From positions 42,205 through 106,204 of the forward strand of contig DAXK01000024.1 in NCBI GenBank assembly GCA_002506365.1: 64,000 bases of DNA, given 5' to 3'. The notes under the pieces are model-generated. The model was not told the origin of the DNA and ran no database searches. It worked only from the letters and a program-made list of their open reading frames with translations. This DNA is from an archaeon UBA583 (lineage in GTDB: Archaea > Nanobdellota > Nanobdellia > Woesearchaeales > UBA583). A program made the position numbers and the translations under genes. Shown piece after piece: positions 19,381 to 26,562 of this stretch. The stretch's first letter is position 1; each line of letters begins with the position of its first letter.

Positions 19381-19413
19381 AGTAACATTTATAAAAAATA
19401 CATTATTGTTACT
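19381..19413. promoter_or_regulatory. Inverted repeat AGTAACA-N19-TGTTACT bracketing the TATA box
   Basis: Perfect 7-bp arms at 19381-19387 and 19407-19413 flank the TTTATAAA box at 19388-19395, which is 36 bp upstream of the ATG at 19428. A protein bound here would block or bend the promoter. TrmB-family proteins commonly act on such promoter palindromes, but the factor here is not known. Confidence 0.45.
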
Positions 19414-19427
19414 ATTATATTAAAAAA

Positions 19428-20228
19428 ATGATTGTAAAAGAAGAGTTTTTAAACATGTTAAGACAATACTTCAGTCTTAACCTATACGAAGTAAAAATCT
19501 GGACAGCTTTATTATCTAGAAAAGTTGCAACAGCCGGTGAATTATCAGATTTAGCAGTTGTTCCTAGATCCAGAACATATGACGTTTTAGAATCTTTAGA
19601 AAAGAAAGGATTCGTAATGGTAAAACTTGGTAAGCCAATCAAATATATTGCAATTTCCCCAGCGGATGTAATTGACAGAGTTAAAAAGAGAATTGCTGAA
19701 AAATCTGAGGAGAGATTAGATAAGCTTGAAACTTTAAGAGATTCTGACGTTTTAAAAGATTTAGAACAATTACACGAACAAGGTATTCAATTAGTTGAAC
19801 CATCAGATTTAAGTGGAGCCTTAAAAGGTAGATACAACTTGTATAACCACTTAGAAGCAATGGTTAAAGGTGCTGAGTCAGAAGTAATTATTATGACAAC
19901 TTCAACTGGATTTTTAAGAAAAGTTGAAGCATTAAGAGGAGTATTTGAAGACTTACAAGAAAGAGGAGTCTCAATTAAAATTGCTTGTCCAAAGACTGAA
20001 AAGACTGATGGATTAGCTCAAAGATTAAAAGATATTGCAGAAGTTAGATTTACTGATGAAATCGAAGCTAGATTCTGTATTATCGATGGTGAAGAAGTTT
20101 TATTCATGACTTTACATGACAAAGACATTTATCCAGCTTACGATATCGGAGTTTGGGTAAACACACCATTCTTTTCCCAAGCATTACAACAATTATTTGA
20201 AATTGCTTGGAGAGATATGAAGAATTAA
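19428..20228 (+). CDS. TrmB-family transcriptional regulator
   Basis: 266 residues. An N-terminal winged helix (about 8-75; LNLYEVKIWTALLSRKVATA, then the recognition helix in VVPRSRTYDVLESLEKKGFV) is followed by a short helical linker and a C-terminal sensor domain of about 160 residues (SEVIIMTTSTGFLRKV..., ending DIGVWVNTPFFSQALQQLFE). This is the standard TrmB layout for sugar- or metabolite-responsive regulators. The gene is less AT-rich than its neighbours and uses more G/C-ending codons, suggesting higher expression. The upstream region has two perfect inverted repeats, one flanking the TATA box, consistent with autoregulation. The expected leader is about 10 nt. Confidence 0.9.
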   Translation: MIVKEEFLNMLRQYFSLNLYEVKIWTALLSRKVATAGELSDLAVVPRSRTYDVLESLEKKGFVMVKLGKPIKYIAISPADVIDRVKKRIAEKSEERLDKLETLRDSDVLKDLEQLHEQGIQLVEPSDLSGALKGRYNLYNHLEAMVKGAESEVIIMTTSTGFLRKVEALRGVFEDLQERGVSIKIACPKTEKTDGLAQRLKDIAEVRFTDEIEARFCIIDGEEVLFMTLHDKDIYPAYDIGVWVNTPFFSQALQQLFEIAWRDMKN

Positions 20229-20243
20229 TCTTCCTTATTAATT
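20223..20243. terminator. Hairpin overlapping the TrmB-family stop codon
   Basis: AATTAAT / ATTAATT arms (7 bp) include the TAA at 20226-20228. A second, stronger hairpin (TTTTGGA / TCCAAAA) lies downstream, between about 20272 and 20300. Confidence 0.35.
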
Positions 20244-20426
20244 ATAAATTAATAATTACATCATTTTTTGATTAAATTGGTTTTGGAAAACTCCAAAATC
20301 AAAAATCAATTTTATTTCTACTTAAAAAAATAAATTAAAATTAATTAACTACAAAAAATAAAACATAATATAATTCTCAAAATATATAATTTAAACTAAA
20401 AATAAAATTATTAAAAAATAATAAAT

Positions 20427-20446
20427 GAAAATCTACTCAGATTTTC
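20427..20446. terminator. Hairpin overlapping the stop codon of the 20433-20855 gene
   Basis: GAAAATCT / AGATTTTC, a perfect 8-bp stem with a 4-nt loop. It includes the minus-strand TAG at 20435-20433. It lies in the convergent gap with the TrmB-family gene. Confidence 0.45.
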
Positions 20447-20855
20447 CTTTCAACTTTTGATTCTCATTATGTAAATAATGTAAACTCGCATTTGCTTGTC
20501 TTAATTGTTGAGCCATATGTAAAAACTTTGAACTCATATCATTTAAAACACCATTAAATTCAGAAATATCAAATTTAAGTGTTTCAGGATCTTCAATTTC
20601 AACAGAATTTGGTGTATAATCTACAATAAATCCCATCAATTTTTCAACTTTTTCAAACTTTAAAGTAACTTCAATTAAACCTGAATACATAGTTGATTCC
20701 TCATCCAACTCAGGAGTAATAATTTCACCATCTAAAAACTTCCAATCCTTTGAATCCTTAATTTTTTTAAAAACTAAATCCAAAGCATTTTCTACATTCT
20801 CAACTGGTTTTCCAGCAATTTGTAACATAAATCTAGCTGTAATTTTTTGTGCCAT
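20433..20855 (-). CDS. Conserved-looking archaeal protein, unknown function
   Basis: 140 residues. Residues 1-90 look like a compact alpha/beta domain (ITARFMLQIAGKPVENVENA, then alternating acidic strands). Residues 95-135 form a helical region (GVLNDMSSKFLHMAQQLRQA) that may be a coiled coil. There is no signal peptide or membrane segment. The gene is 24 nt downstream of the flavodoxin-fold gene on the same strand, so rpiB, the oxidoreductase and this gene may be one transcript. I do not recognise the family. A prefoldin assignment was considered only because of the coiled coil. Confidence 0.7.
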   Translation of the reverse strand: MAQKITARFMLQIAGKPVENVENALDLVFKKIKDSKDWKFLDGEIITPELDEESTMYSGLIEVTLKFEKVEKLMGFIVDYTPNSVEIEDPETLKFDISEFNGVLNDMSSKFLHMAQQLRQANASLHYLHNENQKLKGKSE

Positions 20856-20879
20856 AATTAAATAAAAATTAGTAGGTAT

Positions 20880-21440
20880 TTAAACCTTTTTCTCAACTTT
20901 CCTAAGCCAATTTTCCAAAAACTCCTCATCTCTAGACCTCTTACTATACAAAACTTCAAAATTTTTTAATTTAATTCCACATAAAGAACAAGTTAACTTT
21001 AAAATATTCTTTCCAGCATCCCCAACAAACATATAATAATACATTGGTCCATCACAAGTTGAAAACACTTGACAAGTCTTCCCTTTCAATAATTGTTTAG
21101 CCATCATAGAACCTTTTTCATATTTAAATGCAAATCCAGAAGTGAAAACTCTATCAATAAAATTTTTCATAATCCCTGGCATCGCATACCACCATTTTGG
21201 ATACACAAAAACAATATTATCCGCTAACCTAATCTTATCCTGTAAATCTAAAACTACATCATCCATTGGAAATTTTCTAATATCCTCAAATTTTAAAAAA
21301 TCCAATTTATACTTTGGATTATATAAATCTAAAATTTCTGCTTCATCACCTTTATCATGTGCCTTATGTAAAAATGCTTTCGCAATTCTATGTGTATATC
21401 CTTTAGTAGATGGATGTGCTGTAATTATTAAATGTCTCAT
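20880..21440 (-). CDS. Flavodoxin-fold NAD(P)H oxidoreductase (quinone reductase type)
   Basis: 186 residues. The N-terminus MRHLIITAHPSTKGYTHRIA is the FMN phosphate-binding loop of the Flavodoxin_2/NQO family. FVYPKWWYAMPGIMKNFIDR is the conserved PxWW.xPxxLKxxxDR block, and GFAFKY follows. The family carries out two-electron reduction of quinones or electrophiles with FMN or FAD in the cytoplasm. The ATG overlaps the rpiB stop by one base (TAATG), so translation is probably coupled. Confidence 0.87.
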   Translation of the reverse strand: MRHLIITAHPSTKGYTHRIAKAFLHKAHDKGDEAEILDLYNPKYKLDFLKFEDIRKFPMDDVVLDLQDKIRLADNIVFVYPKWWYAMPGIMKNFIDRVFTSGFAFKYEKGSMMAKQLLKGKTCQVFSTCDGPMYYYMFVGDAGKNILKLTCSLCGIKLKNFEVLYSKRSRDEEFLENWLRKVEKKV

Positions 21441-21895
21441 TATTTCAAATCCTCAAAACTCATAACTTTATCAATTCTTTTTTGATGTCTATCTAATCCT
21501 GAAAACTCATTTTCAAAAAAAGCATTTAAAATTTCCCTATACTTTGTATGATCAAACTCACGCGCACGCAAAGTTAAAACATTAGCATTATTATCTAATC
21601 TAGCAAACTTTGCTGAATAAGCATCATAAGAAAAACTCGCACGAATCCCGGAAAATTTATTAGCTGCAATCGCCATACCAGTTCCACTCCCACAAATTAA
21701 AATTCCCAAAGAATTACTCAAATCAGATTGAACTAATTCACAAACTTTTTGAGCATAATCTGGATAATCAACAGACTCCTCAGAATCTGGACCCAAATCC
21801 TCAAAATTTATTCCCATCTCAACTAATAACTCACAAATATCAGCTTTAGCCAAAAAACCTGCATGATCACTTGCGATAAATACTTTTTTATCCAT
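21440..21895 (-). CDS. rpiB: Ribose-5-phosphate isomerase B
   Basis: 151 residues, typical for RpiB/LacAB. SDHAG (9-13) carries the catalytic Asp/His, ICGSGTGM (67-74) the nucleophilic Cys68 and phosphate loop, and NNANVLTLRAR (102-112) the conserved DNANVLxLGxR region. It interconverts ribose-5-phosphate and ribulose-5-phosphate. Most archaea use RpiA, so the B form is a bacterial-type choice. A TTATATAA box centred 24.5 bp upstream implies a leaderless mRNA. It leads a run of three same-strand genes. Confidence 0.93.
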   Translation of the reverse strand: MDKKVFIASDHAGFLAKADICELLVEMGINFEDLGPDSEESVDYPDYAQKVCELVQSDLSNSLGILICGSGTGMAIAANKFSGIRASFSYDAYSAKFARLDNNANVLTLRAREFDHTKYREILNAFFENEFSGLDRHQKRIDKVMSFEDLK

Positions 21896-21996
21896 AGAAA
21901 ACTTTGAAAATCAAATTATATAAATGTTTGTTAAAATAAAAAGTAACTATTTCAAAAACAACAAAACCATTTAAATAAATAAAATAAAAATAAAAT

Positions 21997-22779
21997 ATGA
22001 TACGAAAAAATCATAATTATTTTAAATATAAAAAACAAATTAAATTTAAAAAAATAACAAAAATAATTTTTTCAACAATAATTCTAACTACATTAATAAC
22101 ACCAGTATATTCTCAAACTAATATTTCATATGAAATAAAAGGTTTCTGTAAAAATCAACCAATTGAAATTAACTTTTATAATTCCTCCCAATTTAAAGAT
22201 AGAAAAAAAATTAAAAAAGAACTCTGTATAGATAGACAAACGCCAAAAGAAGATAATTGTCTTGAATTTGATGAAATAAAACTCGAAGCTAAATTATATA
22301 ATGGGCATAGTGATTACTTTGACCTTACAAAATCATTTTACTTATCAGAAAATAAAATTGAATATACTTTTAAAGAATCAAAAGACTATTTATTAGAAAT
22401 AATTCCATACGATAAAAACATTCCCGAATTTGAAATAATTATCCCTATAGAAGAATGTAAAATATATAACGATAAACTAAAACAAATTGAAATAGAAAAA
22501 GAATTAGAAAAGAAAGAAAATGAAAAATACAAAGATTTAAATTTTAAAAATAAATCTGAAATAATTAACAAAAAACCAACTGAAAAAAATTTAACACAAC
22601 AAGAAAAAATCCTTAAAGAAAACCCAGAATTTATTTTAAGAAATTTTCAACTAACACAATCAGCAAAATTAAATCCAGGATTAACTAAATTTGACAAAAT
22701 TAGAATAGTTGGACTTATGTTAATTTTTTTAACAGTATTATTTAGACTATATAAAATTAAAAAAGAATTAAAAAAATAA
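21997..22779 (+). CDS. Secreted, membrane-anchored protein, paralogue of 24325-25563
   Basis: 260 residues. A basic N-terminus and hydrophobic signal (about 24-40) precede a beta-rich ectodomain with cysteines in the pattern GFCKNQPIEI, KELCIDRQTPKEDNCLEF. A Lys/Glu coiled stretch and a C-terminal membrane anchor (about 236-252) ending in basic residues follow. Its first 100 residues match the 412-residue protein at 24325-25563 (GFC...PI...YN, LC......PKED.C, YNG/FNG). TTTAAA centred 24.5 bp upstream supports the start. The stop codon sits in a hairpin shared with the convergent gene. Function unknown. Confidence 0.65.
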   Translation: MIRKNHNYFKYKKQIKFKKITKIIFSTIILTTLITPVYSQTNISYEIKGFCKNQPIEINFYNSSQFKDRKKIKKELCIDRQTPKEDNCLEFDEIKLEAKLYNGHSDYFDLTKSFYLSENKIEYTFKESKDYLLEIIPYDKNIPEFEIIIPIEECKIYNDKLKQIEIEKELEKKENEKYKDLNFKNKSEIINKKPTEKNLTQQEKILKENPEFILRNFQLTQSAKLNPGLTKFDKIRIVGLMLIFLTVLFRLYKIKKELKK

Positions 22780-22795
22780 ATCTCAAGATTTATTT
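22774..22795. terminator. Bidirectional hairpin holding two convergent stop codons
   Basis: AAATAAATCT / AGATTTATTT is a perfect 10-bp inverted repeat. It contains the plus-strand TAA (22777-22779) and overlaps two bases of the minus-strand TAA (22796-22794). It may act on both transcripts. Confidence 0.55.
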
Positions 22796-23273
22796 AGAAA
22801 GGCAAAAATGGGACTGTTTCAGATAAACCTTGAACAAACGGCATTGCGTAAATAAAAACCATATAATAAGATGAAAACCCAATTAAACTTGAAATTAAAA
22901 TTTTATGCCACCATTTTTCAGAAAATCCAGCTCCAGAAACACCCTTAATAGCATGTGAAGCAACCATTTTAACCATCATAAATAAAGTAATAGCAATTGA
23001 CACAATTAAAGAATTTCCATTTACATCAATCATTAATAAATCCTTAACAAAACCTAAATTATCAAAAACTCCCTGACTTAACAACCAAGGAACATTTGTA
23101 GCAACTAAAACTCCAAAAATTGAAAATAATAAACCGTGCCACATATCACCGATAAATTGTTGACCAGAAGTCATATTCTCGTCCTCATACACAAAGTATG
23201 CTTCTACAATCCCAATAATAAAACCTACAATTATTGGTAAAACAATATGAATAGTTAATGTTTCTGTTGCCAT
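22794..23273 (-). CDS. Four-span membrane protein, unknown function
   Basis: 159 residues with four hydrophobic segments (about 8-27, 44-66, 85-107, 123-148). The first loop is acidic (YEDENMTSGQQFIGDMWHG). The gene starts two bases after the scpA stop, so the two are almost certainly co-transcribed. A link to chromosome segregation is suggested only by that linkage. No recognised family. Confidence 0.65.
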   Translation of the reverse strand: MATETLTIHIVLPIIVGFIIGIVEAYFVYEDENMTSGQQFIGDMWHGLLFSIFGVLVATNVPWLLSQGVFDNLGFVKDLLMIDVNGNSLIVSIAITLFMMVKMVASHAIKGVSGAGFSEKWWHKILISSLIGFSSYYMVFIYAMPFVQGLSETVPFLPF

Positions 23274-23275
23274 TT

Positions 23276-24235
23276 TTAATTATTTTTTTCCTCATCTAAA
23301 AACTCACCTAAATCATAAGGTAACTCAACTTTATCCTTATGATGAATCTCTATATCATCAAAATGATTCTTTTGCTTTAAATAAACTTTGTCTTGATTGT
23401 GTAGATATAACAAAGGCATAAATTTCTCTAAAACCTCCAAAGTTGAACCAGCATCACCAGTAAATTTTGAAAAATGTATATGTGAATCTGCCTTATCTAA
23501 CTCCATTAAAATCAAATCATGTAAATTCTCAATAATAGTTCCTAAATCCATCGGATTCTCCTCATACATTGGACCATCATACCCTAAATCATCCTCAAAA
23601 TTACTCTCATTTCTTTGTAAAAAAGAACTTTTTCTTTTATTACTTTGCTTAAATGTTTTCTCCAATAAATTAATTAAATCAAAAATATTTACTTTTCTCT
23701 TTCTAGCAATTGGATTACGAACTTTAATTTCGTAATTTTCACGTCGTCTTTTTTTTTCTAAATCTTCTAAATGTGAATCTAATTCCTCTAAAGTTTCCCA
23801 ATCCCCATACATTGGATCATTTTCATCAATTTGAACTTGAGCAATTTGATCATCAATCCCACGTAAATCTCTCTCAACTAAATACTCTGCCTTAGTCTTT
23901 AATAAAAATACAGCAATCGTTAAAAATTTTCCAGTAATATCAAAATCCACATTTGACATACTCTTAACAGCTTCCAAATATTTTTTAGTTAAAATTCCCA
24001 AATCAATATCCCAAGGATTTAAATTTTCATCATGAATCAATTGATATAAAAAATTCTTCCAATCTAAAGAATCCTTATCTGTTGCAATATCATAAATCCT
24101 CTCCTCAGGTTTTAAATTTAAATTATTCATATCTTTAATATCTAAATTTTCTTCACTATCAGAATTCTCAGTTTTATTTAAAATATCATTCTCTAAATTC
24201 TCCTCAATAGAACTAGAAACTTGGGAATTTTCCAT
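23276..24235 (-). CDS. scpA: Segregation and condensation protein A (kleisin)
   Basis: 319 residues. An acidic N-terminal extension of about 50 residues precedes the ScpA N-terminal SMC-binding helices (WKNFLYQLIHDENLNPWDID; ITGKFLTIAVFLLKTKAEYL). A charged linker and a C-terminal winged helix (LEVLEKFMPLLYLHNQDKVY) follow. ScpA bridges the SMC head domains and recruits ScpB, which is present at 37952-38743 rather than beside it. The start is supported by TTTATAAA centred 25.5 bp upstream. Confidence 0.87.
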   Translation of the reverse strand: MENSQVSSSIEENLENDILNKTENSDSEENLDIKDMNNLNLKPEERIYDIATDKDSLDWKNFLYQLIHDENLNPWDIDLGILTKKYLEAVKSMSNVDFDITGKFLTIAVFLLKTKAEYLVERDLRGIDDQIAQVQIDENDPMYGDWETLEELDSHLEDLEKKRRRENYEIKVRNPIARKRKVNIFDLINLLEKTFKQSNKRKSSFLQRNESNFEDDLGYDGPMYEENPMDLGTIIENLHDLILMELDKADSHIHFSKFTGDAGSTLEVLEKFMPLLYLHNQDKVYLKQKNHFDDIEIHHKDKVELPYDLGEFLDEEKNN

Positions 24236-24324
24236 AATAAAAAATCAAAAAATACCTTTATAAATCTTTGTTCTAAAAAAATAAAATAATTAAACATTAT
24301 ATACCAAATACATATAAATATTAT

Positions 24325-25563
24325 ATGTTAAAAAAATTATATTTTAAAATCACATTAATTATTTCAATTATTTTATTCTCTCAAACAACAGTCCTAGCCG
24401 CAAATGAAAACGCTACAGACATCATTGTTAAATATGAAGGATTTTGTGCTAACTACCCAATTAATTTTGTAATGTATAATCAAACTCAATATGATGATGT
24501 AAATAAAATTGAAGATAACCTCTGTGAAGATGGTGAAGACCCTAAAGAAGATCGTTGTGACGAATGGGAATTATTTTCAGGAAAACTTAAAATATTTAAT
24601 GGACCAATTGATGGGCTTCCAATATTAAAAGAATTTGACCTAAAATCAAAAAGAGAATTTCAAGTAACATTTAGTGAGTTTAATTCATATTTAATCTCAT
24701 ATGAATCAAATGATGAGCAATACAACGACTGGGAAGAATTAGTAGAACTAGCTGAATGTAAAAGAGCTGATAAAAATAAAGATAAATATCCTGAAGTTGA
24801 AGAAAAAACTGAAAAAGCAAAAACAAATCAAACATTTTTATACAATAATAATGAATTTGTAATTGATATTAAAGATACATCAATTGAAAATCAAAATGAA
24901 ATAACAATTCAAGAAATTCAAAACTCTCAAGTTGAAAATTCAATTAAAACAATTGAAATATTAACAACTAACCAACAAACTGAATTCTCCAAAATAATAA
25001 TTCAAACAAATATTAATTTAGAAAACAAAGAATTTGAAATTAAAAAATTTAATGAAAATACAAACTTATGGCAAAATGTAAATTTAAATATTATTGAACA
25101 AACTCAAACATCAATTAAATTTGAAATTACATCATTTGGAAAATACTCAATTTCTCAAAAACAAAAAGAAGTTGTAATTGACAATCAAAACAACATTGAA
25201 AATCAAACAAATCAAAATACACAACTAAATGAAAATCAAAAAAACAAAAATGATGAATTAGTCCCAATCGAATTAGACCTAGGAAAAGCAAAAACACAAA
25301 GTCAAATTAACCCAATTTTAATTGGAGGGATTGTAGTATTCGTATTAATTATTGTTGGATTTTTATTTATCCCTAAACAAAGAAAAGATACTGATATGAG
25401 TGGATACCAAAATAAACCAATTAATAACGAAACATACAGAAAAACAAAAGAATATGTTCAAAAATACAAAACTCAATACAACCAAGAACAAATTAAAACA
25501 AGTTTAATCCAAGGAAAAATTGACAAAGAAATAATTGATAAAGTTTTAAAAGAAGAATTTTAA
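24325..25563 (+). CDS. Surface protein with signal peptide, C-terminal anchor and cytoplasmic tail
   Basis: 412 residues. A signal peptide (about 1-25) precedes a domain homologous to the 21997-22779 protein (KYEGFCANYPINFVMYNQTQ, then LCEDGEDPKEDRCDEW). A PGF-pre-PGF-like beta region (about 180-285) ends in FEITSFGKYSIS. A Gln/Asn-rich linker, a membrane helix (about 330-350) and a cytoplasmic tail follow. The tail pattern KEYVQKYKTQYNQEQIKTSL resembles short helical tails found on other archaeal membrane proteins. TTATATAC centred 24.5 bp upstream implies a leaderless mRNA. It is divergent from scpA. Confidence 0.7.
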   Translation: MLKKLYFKITLIISIILFSQTTVLAANENATDIIVKYEGFCANYPINFVMYNQTQYDDVNKIEDNLCEDGEDPKEDRCDEWELFSGKLKIFNGPIDGLPILKEFDLKSKREFQVTFSEFNSYLISYESNDEQYNDWEELVELAECKRADKNKDKYPEVEEKTEKAKTNQTFLYNNNEFVIDIKDTSIENQNEITIQEIQNSQVENSIKTIEILTTNQQTEFSKIIIQTNINLENKEFEIKKFNENTNLWQNVNLNIIEQTQTSIKFEITSFGKYSISQKQKEVVIDNQNNIENQTNQNTQLNENQKNKNDELVPIELDLGKAKTQSQINPILIGGIVVFVLIIVGFLFIPKQRKDTDMSGYQNKPINNETYRKTKEYVQKYKTQYNQEQIKTSLIQGKIDKEIIDKVLKEEF

Positions 25564-25589
25564 AAATATTATAATTTAATTTTTTAAAA

Positions 25590-25739
25590 CTAAAATAAAT
25601 GATTAAATAATTTTAAACTTAACCAACATAAAAATACACAAAATAAAAATAATCTTGGATTAAAAGTATTCATAGAAATTACAGTCAAATAAACTGTAAA
25701 TATAAAAAATAAAATAAATAACTTTTTCTTTTTTTCCAC
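25590..25739 (-). CDS. Possible 49-residue membrane protein with a GTG start
   Basis: GTG at 25739 opens a frame encoding a lysine-rich N-terminus (MEKKKKLF), two hydrophobic segments and a WLSLKLFNHLF end. The positive-inside layout fits a small inner-membrane hairpin protein. A TTTAAA lies about 31 bp upstream. The AT-rich background makes chance hydrophobic frames common, so this is tentative. Confidence 0.3.
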   Translation of the reverse strand: MEKKKKLFILFFIFTVYLTVISMNTFNPRLFLFCVFLCWLSLKLFNHLF

Positions 25740-25807
25740 TCGAAAATTAAAAAAATTAAAATGAGCTTTTAAACATTAACTATACAAAAATAAATTCAAT
25801 AAATAAA

Positions 25808-26119
25808 CTAAAATTTATCCCACTTATGAACTGAATTAAAAGTTAAACTCTCAACCGATGTGCTTGATATATACTCACCCATTTTTTTACACTCCTCAAA
25901 ATCATTAAATATCTTTCGAGCATTCTCTAAATCTAATAATGACTCCCAATGTAATATATCAGCCCTAATATTTTTCTCATTATCCAAACAACTCTCCCAA
26001 CAAATAAATCCTTTTTGTTTTTTAGCAAATACCTCAACAACCTTTTTTTGAACTTCAATAAACTCAATTAACTTAGATTCATCAACTAATTTATACTTTA
26101 CATATTCAATTACAACCAT
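25808..26119 (-). CDS. ABM-type dimeric alpha/beta-barrel protein
   Basis: 103 residues. The pattern fits antibiotic-biosynthesis-monooxygenase-like small barrels: an N-terminal strand (VIEYVKYKL), a long helix, QKGFICWESCLDN, then an ILHWESLLDL strand-helix. These proteins bind or oxidise small aromatic or polyketide-like molecules, but many have unknown substrates. A related small barrel protein is encoded 68 nt upstream on the same strand. Confidence 0.6.
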   Translation of the reverse strand: MVVIEYVKYKLVDESKLIEFIEVQKKVVEVFAKKQKGFICWESCLDNEKNIRADILHWESLLDLENARKIFNDFEECKKMGEYISSTSVESLTFNSVHKWDKF

Positions 26120-26187
26120 AATTAAAATAATAAGAAAATAAATAATATAAAATAAATGTTTAAAATTGAAACTCTAATAAAAATAAA

Positions 26188-26481
26188 TTAAATAAAGTTT
26201 AATTCAGTCATAGTCATACTTGTTAAATCAATATTTCCAAATTGTTCAGCACAAATATCATTCTCCATAAATTTTTTATGAATATCATCAGTAAACAATT
26301 TAGATTTCCATACATGAATTTCATAAAAAATATTTTCTTTTTCATTATATCCCATATTAATTGAAATAAATCCATCTTGAATTTTATAAAAATCTTTTAC
26401 AATTAATTCCATAGATTTTTTAAAATATTCCTTGTTAACTCCTTCTTTTAATTTATAGCTTAATAAAAAATTATATGTCAT
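26188..26481 (-). CDS. ABM-type dimeric alpha/beta-barrel protein
   Basis: 97 residues with the same layout as the downstream gene: an N-terminal strand (NFLLSYKL), a helix, QDGFISINMGYNE, then IHVWKSKLF. The two are probably distant paralogues and could form a heterodimeric barrel. The substrate is unknown. Confidence 0.55.
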   Translation of the reverse strand: MTYNFLLSYKLKEGVNKEYFKKSMELIVKDFYKIQDGFISINMGYNEKENIFYEIHVWKSKLFTDDIHKKFMENDICAEQFGNIDLTSMTMTELNFI

Positions 26482-26535
26482 ATAAAATAAATAAAATAAA
26501 AGTATAAATAACTGTGTAATCTAGAAATAAATAAA

Positions 26536-26562
26536 AAATAAGTTTTAAAATTAAACTTATTT
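26536..26562. terminator. Hairpin overlapping the Lon stop codon
   Basis: AAATAAGTTT / AAACTTATTT is a 10-bp perfect stem around 7 nt. It contains the minus-strand TAA at 26559-26557. Confidence 0.5.
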
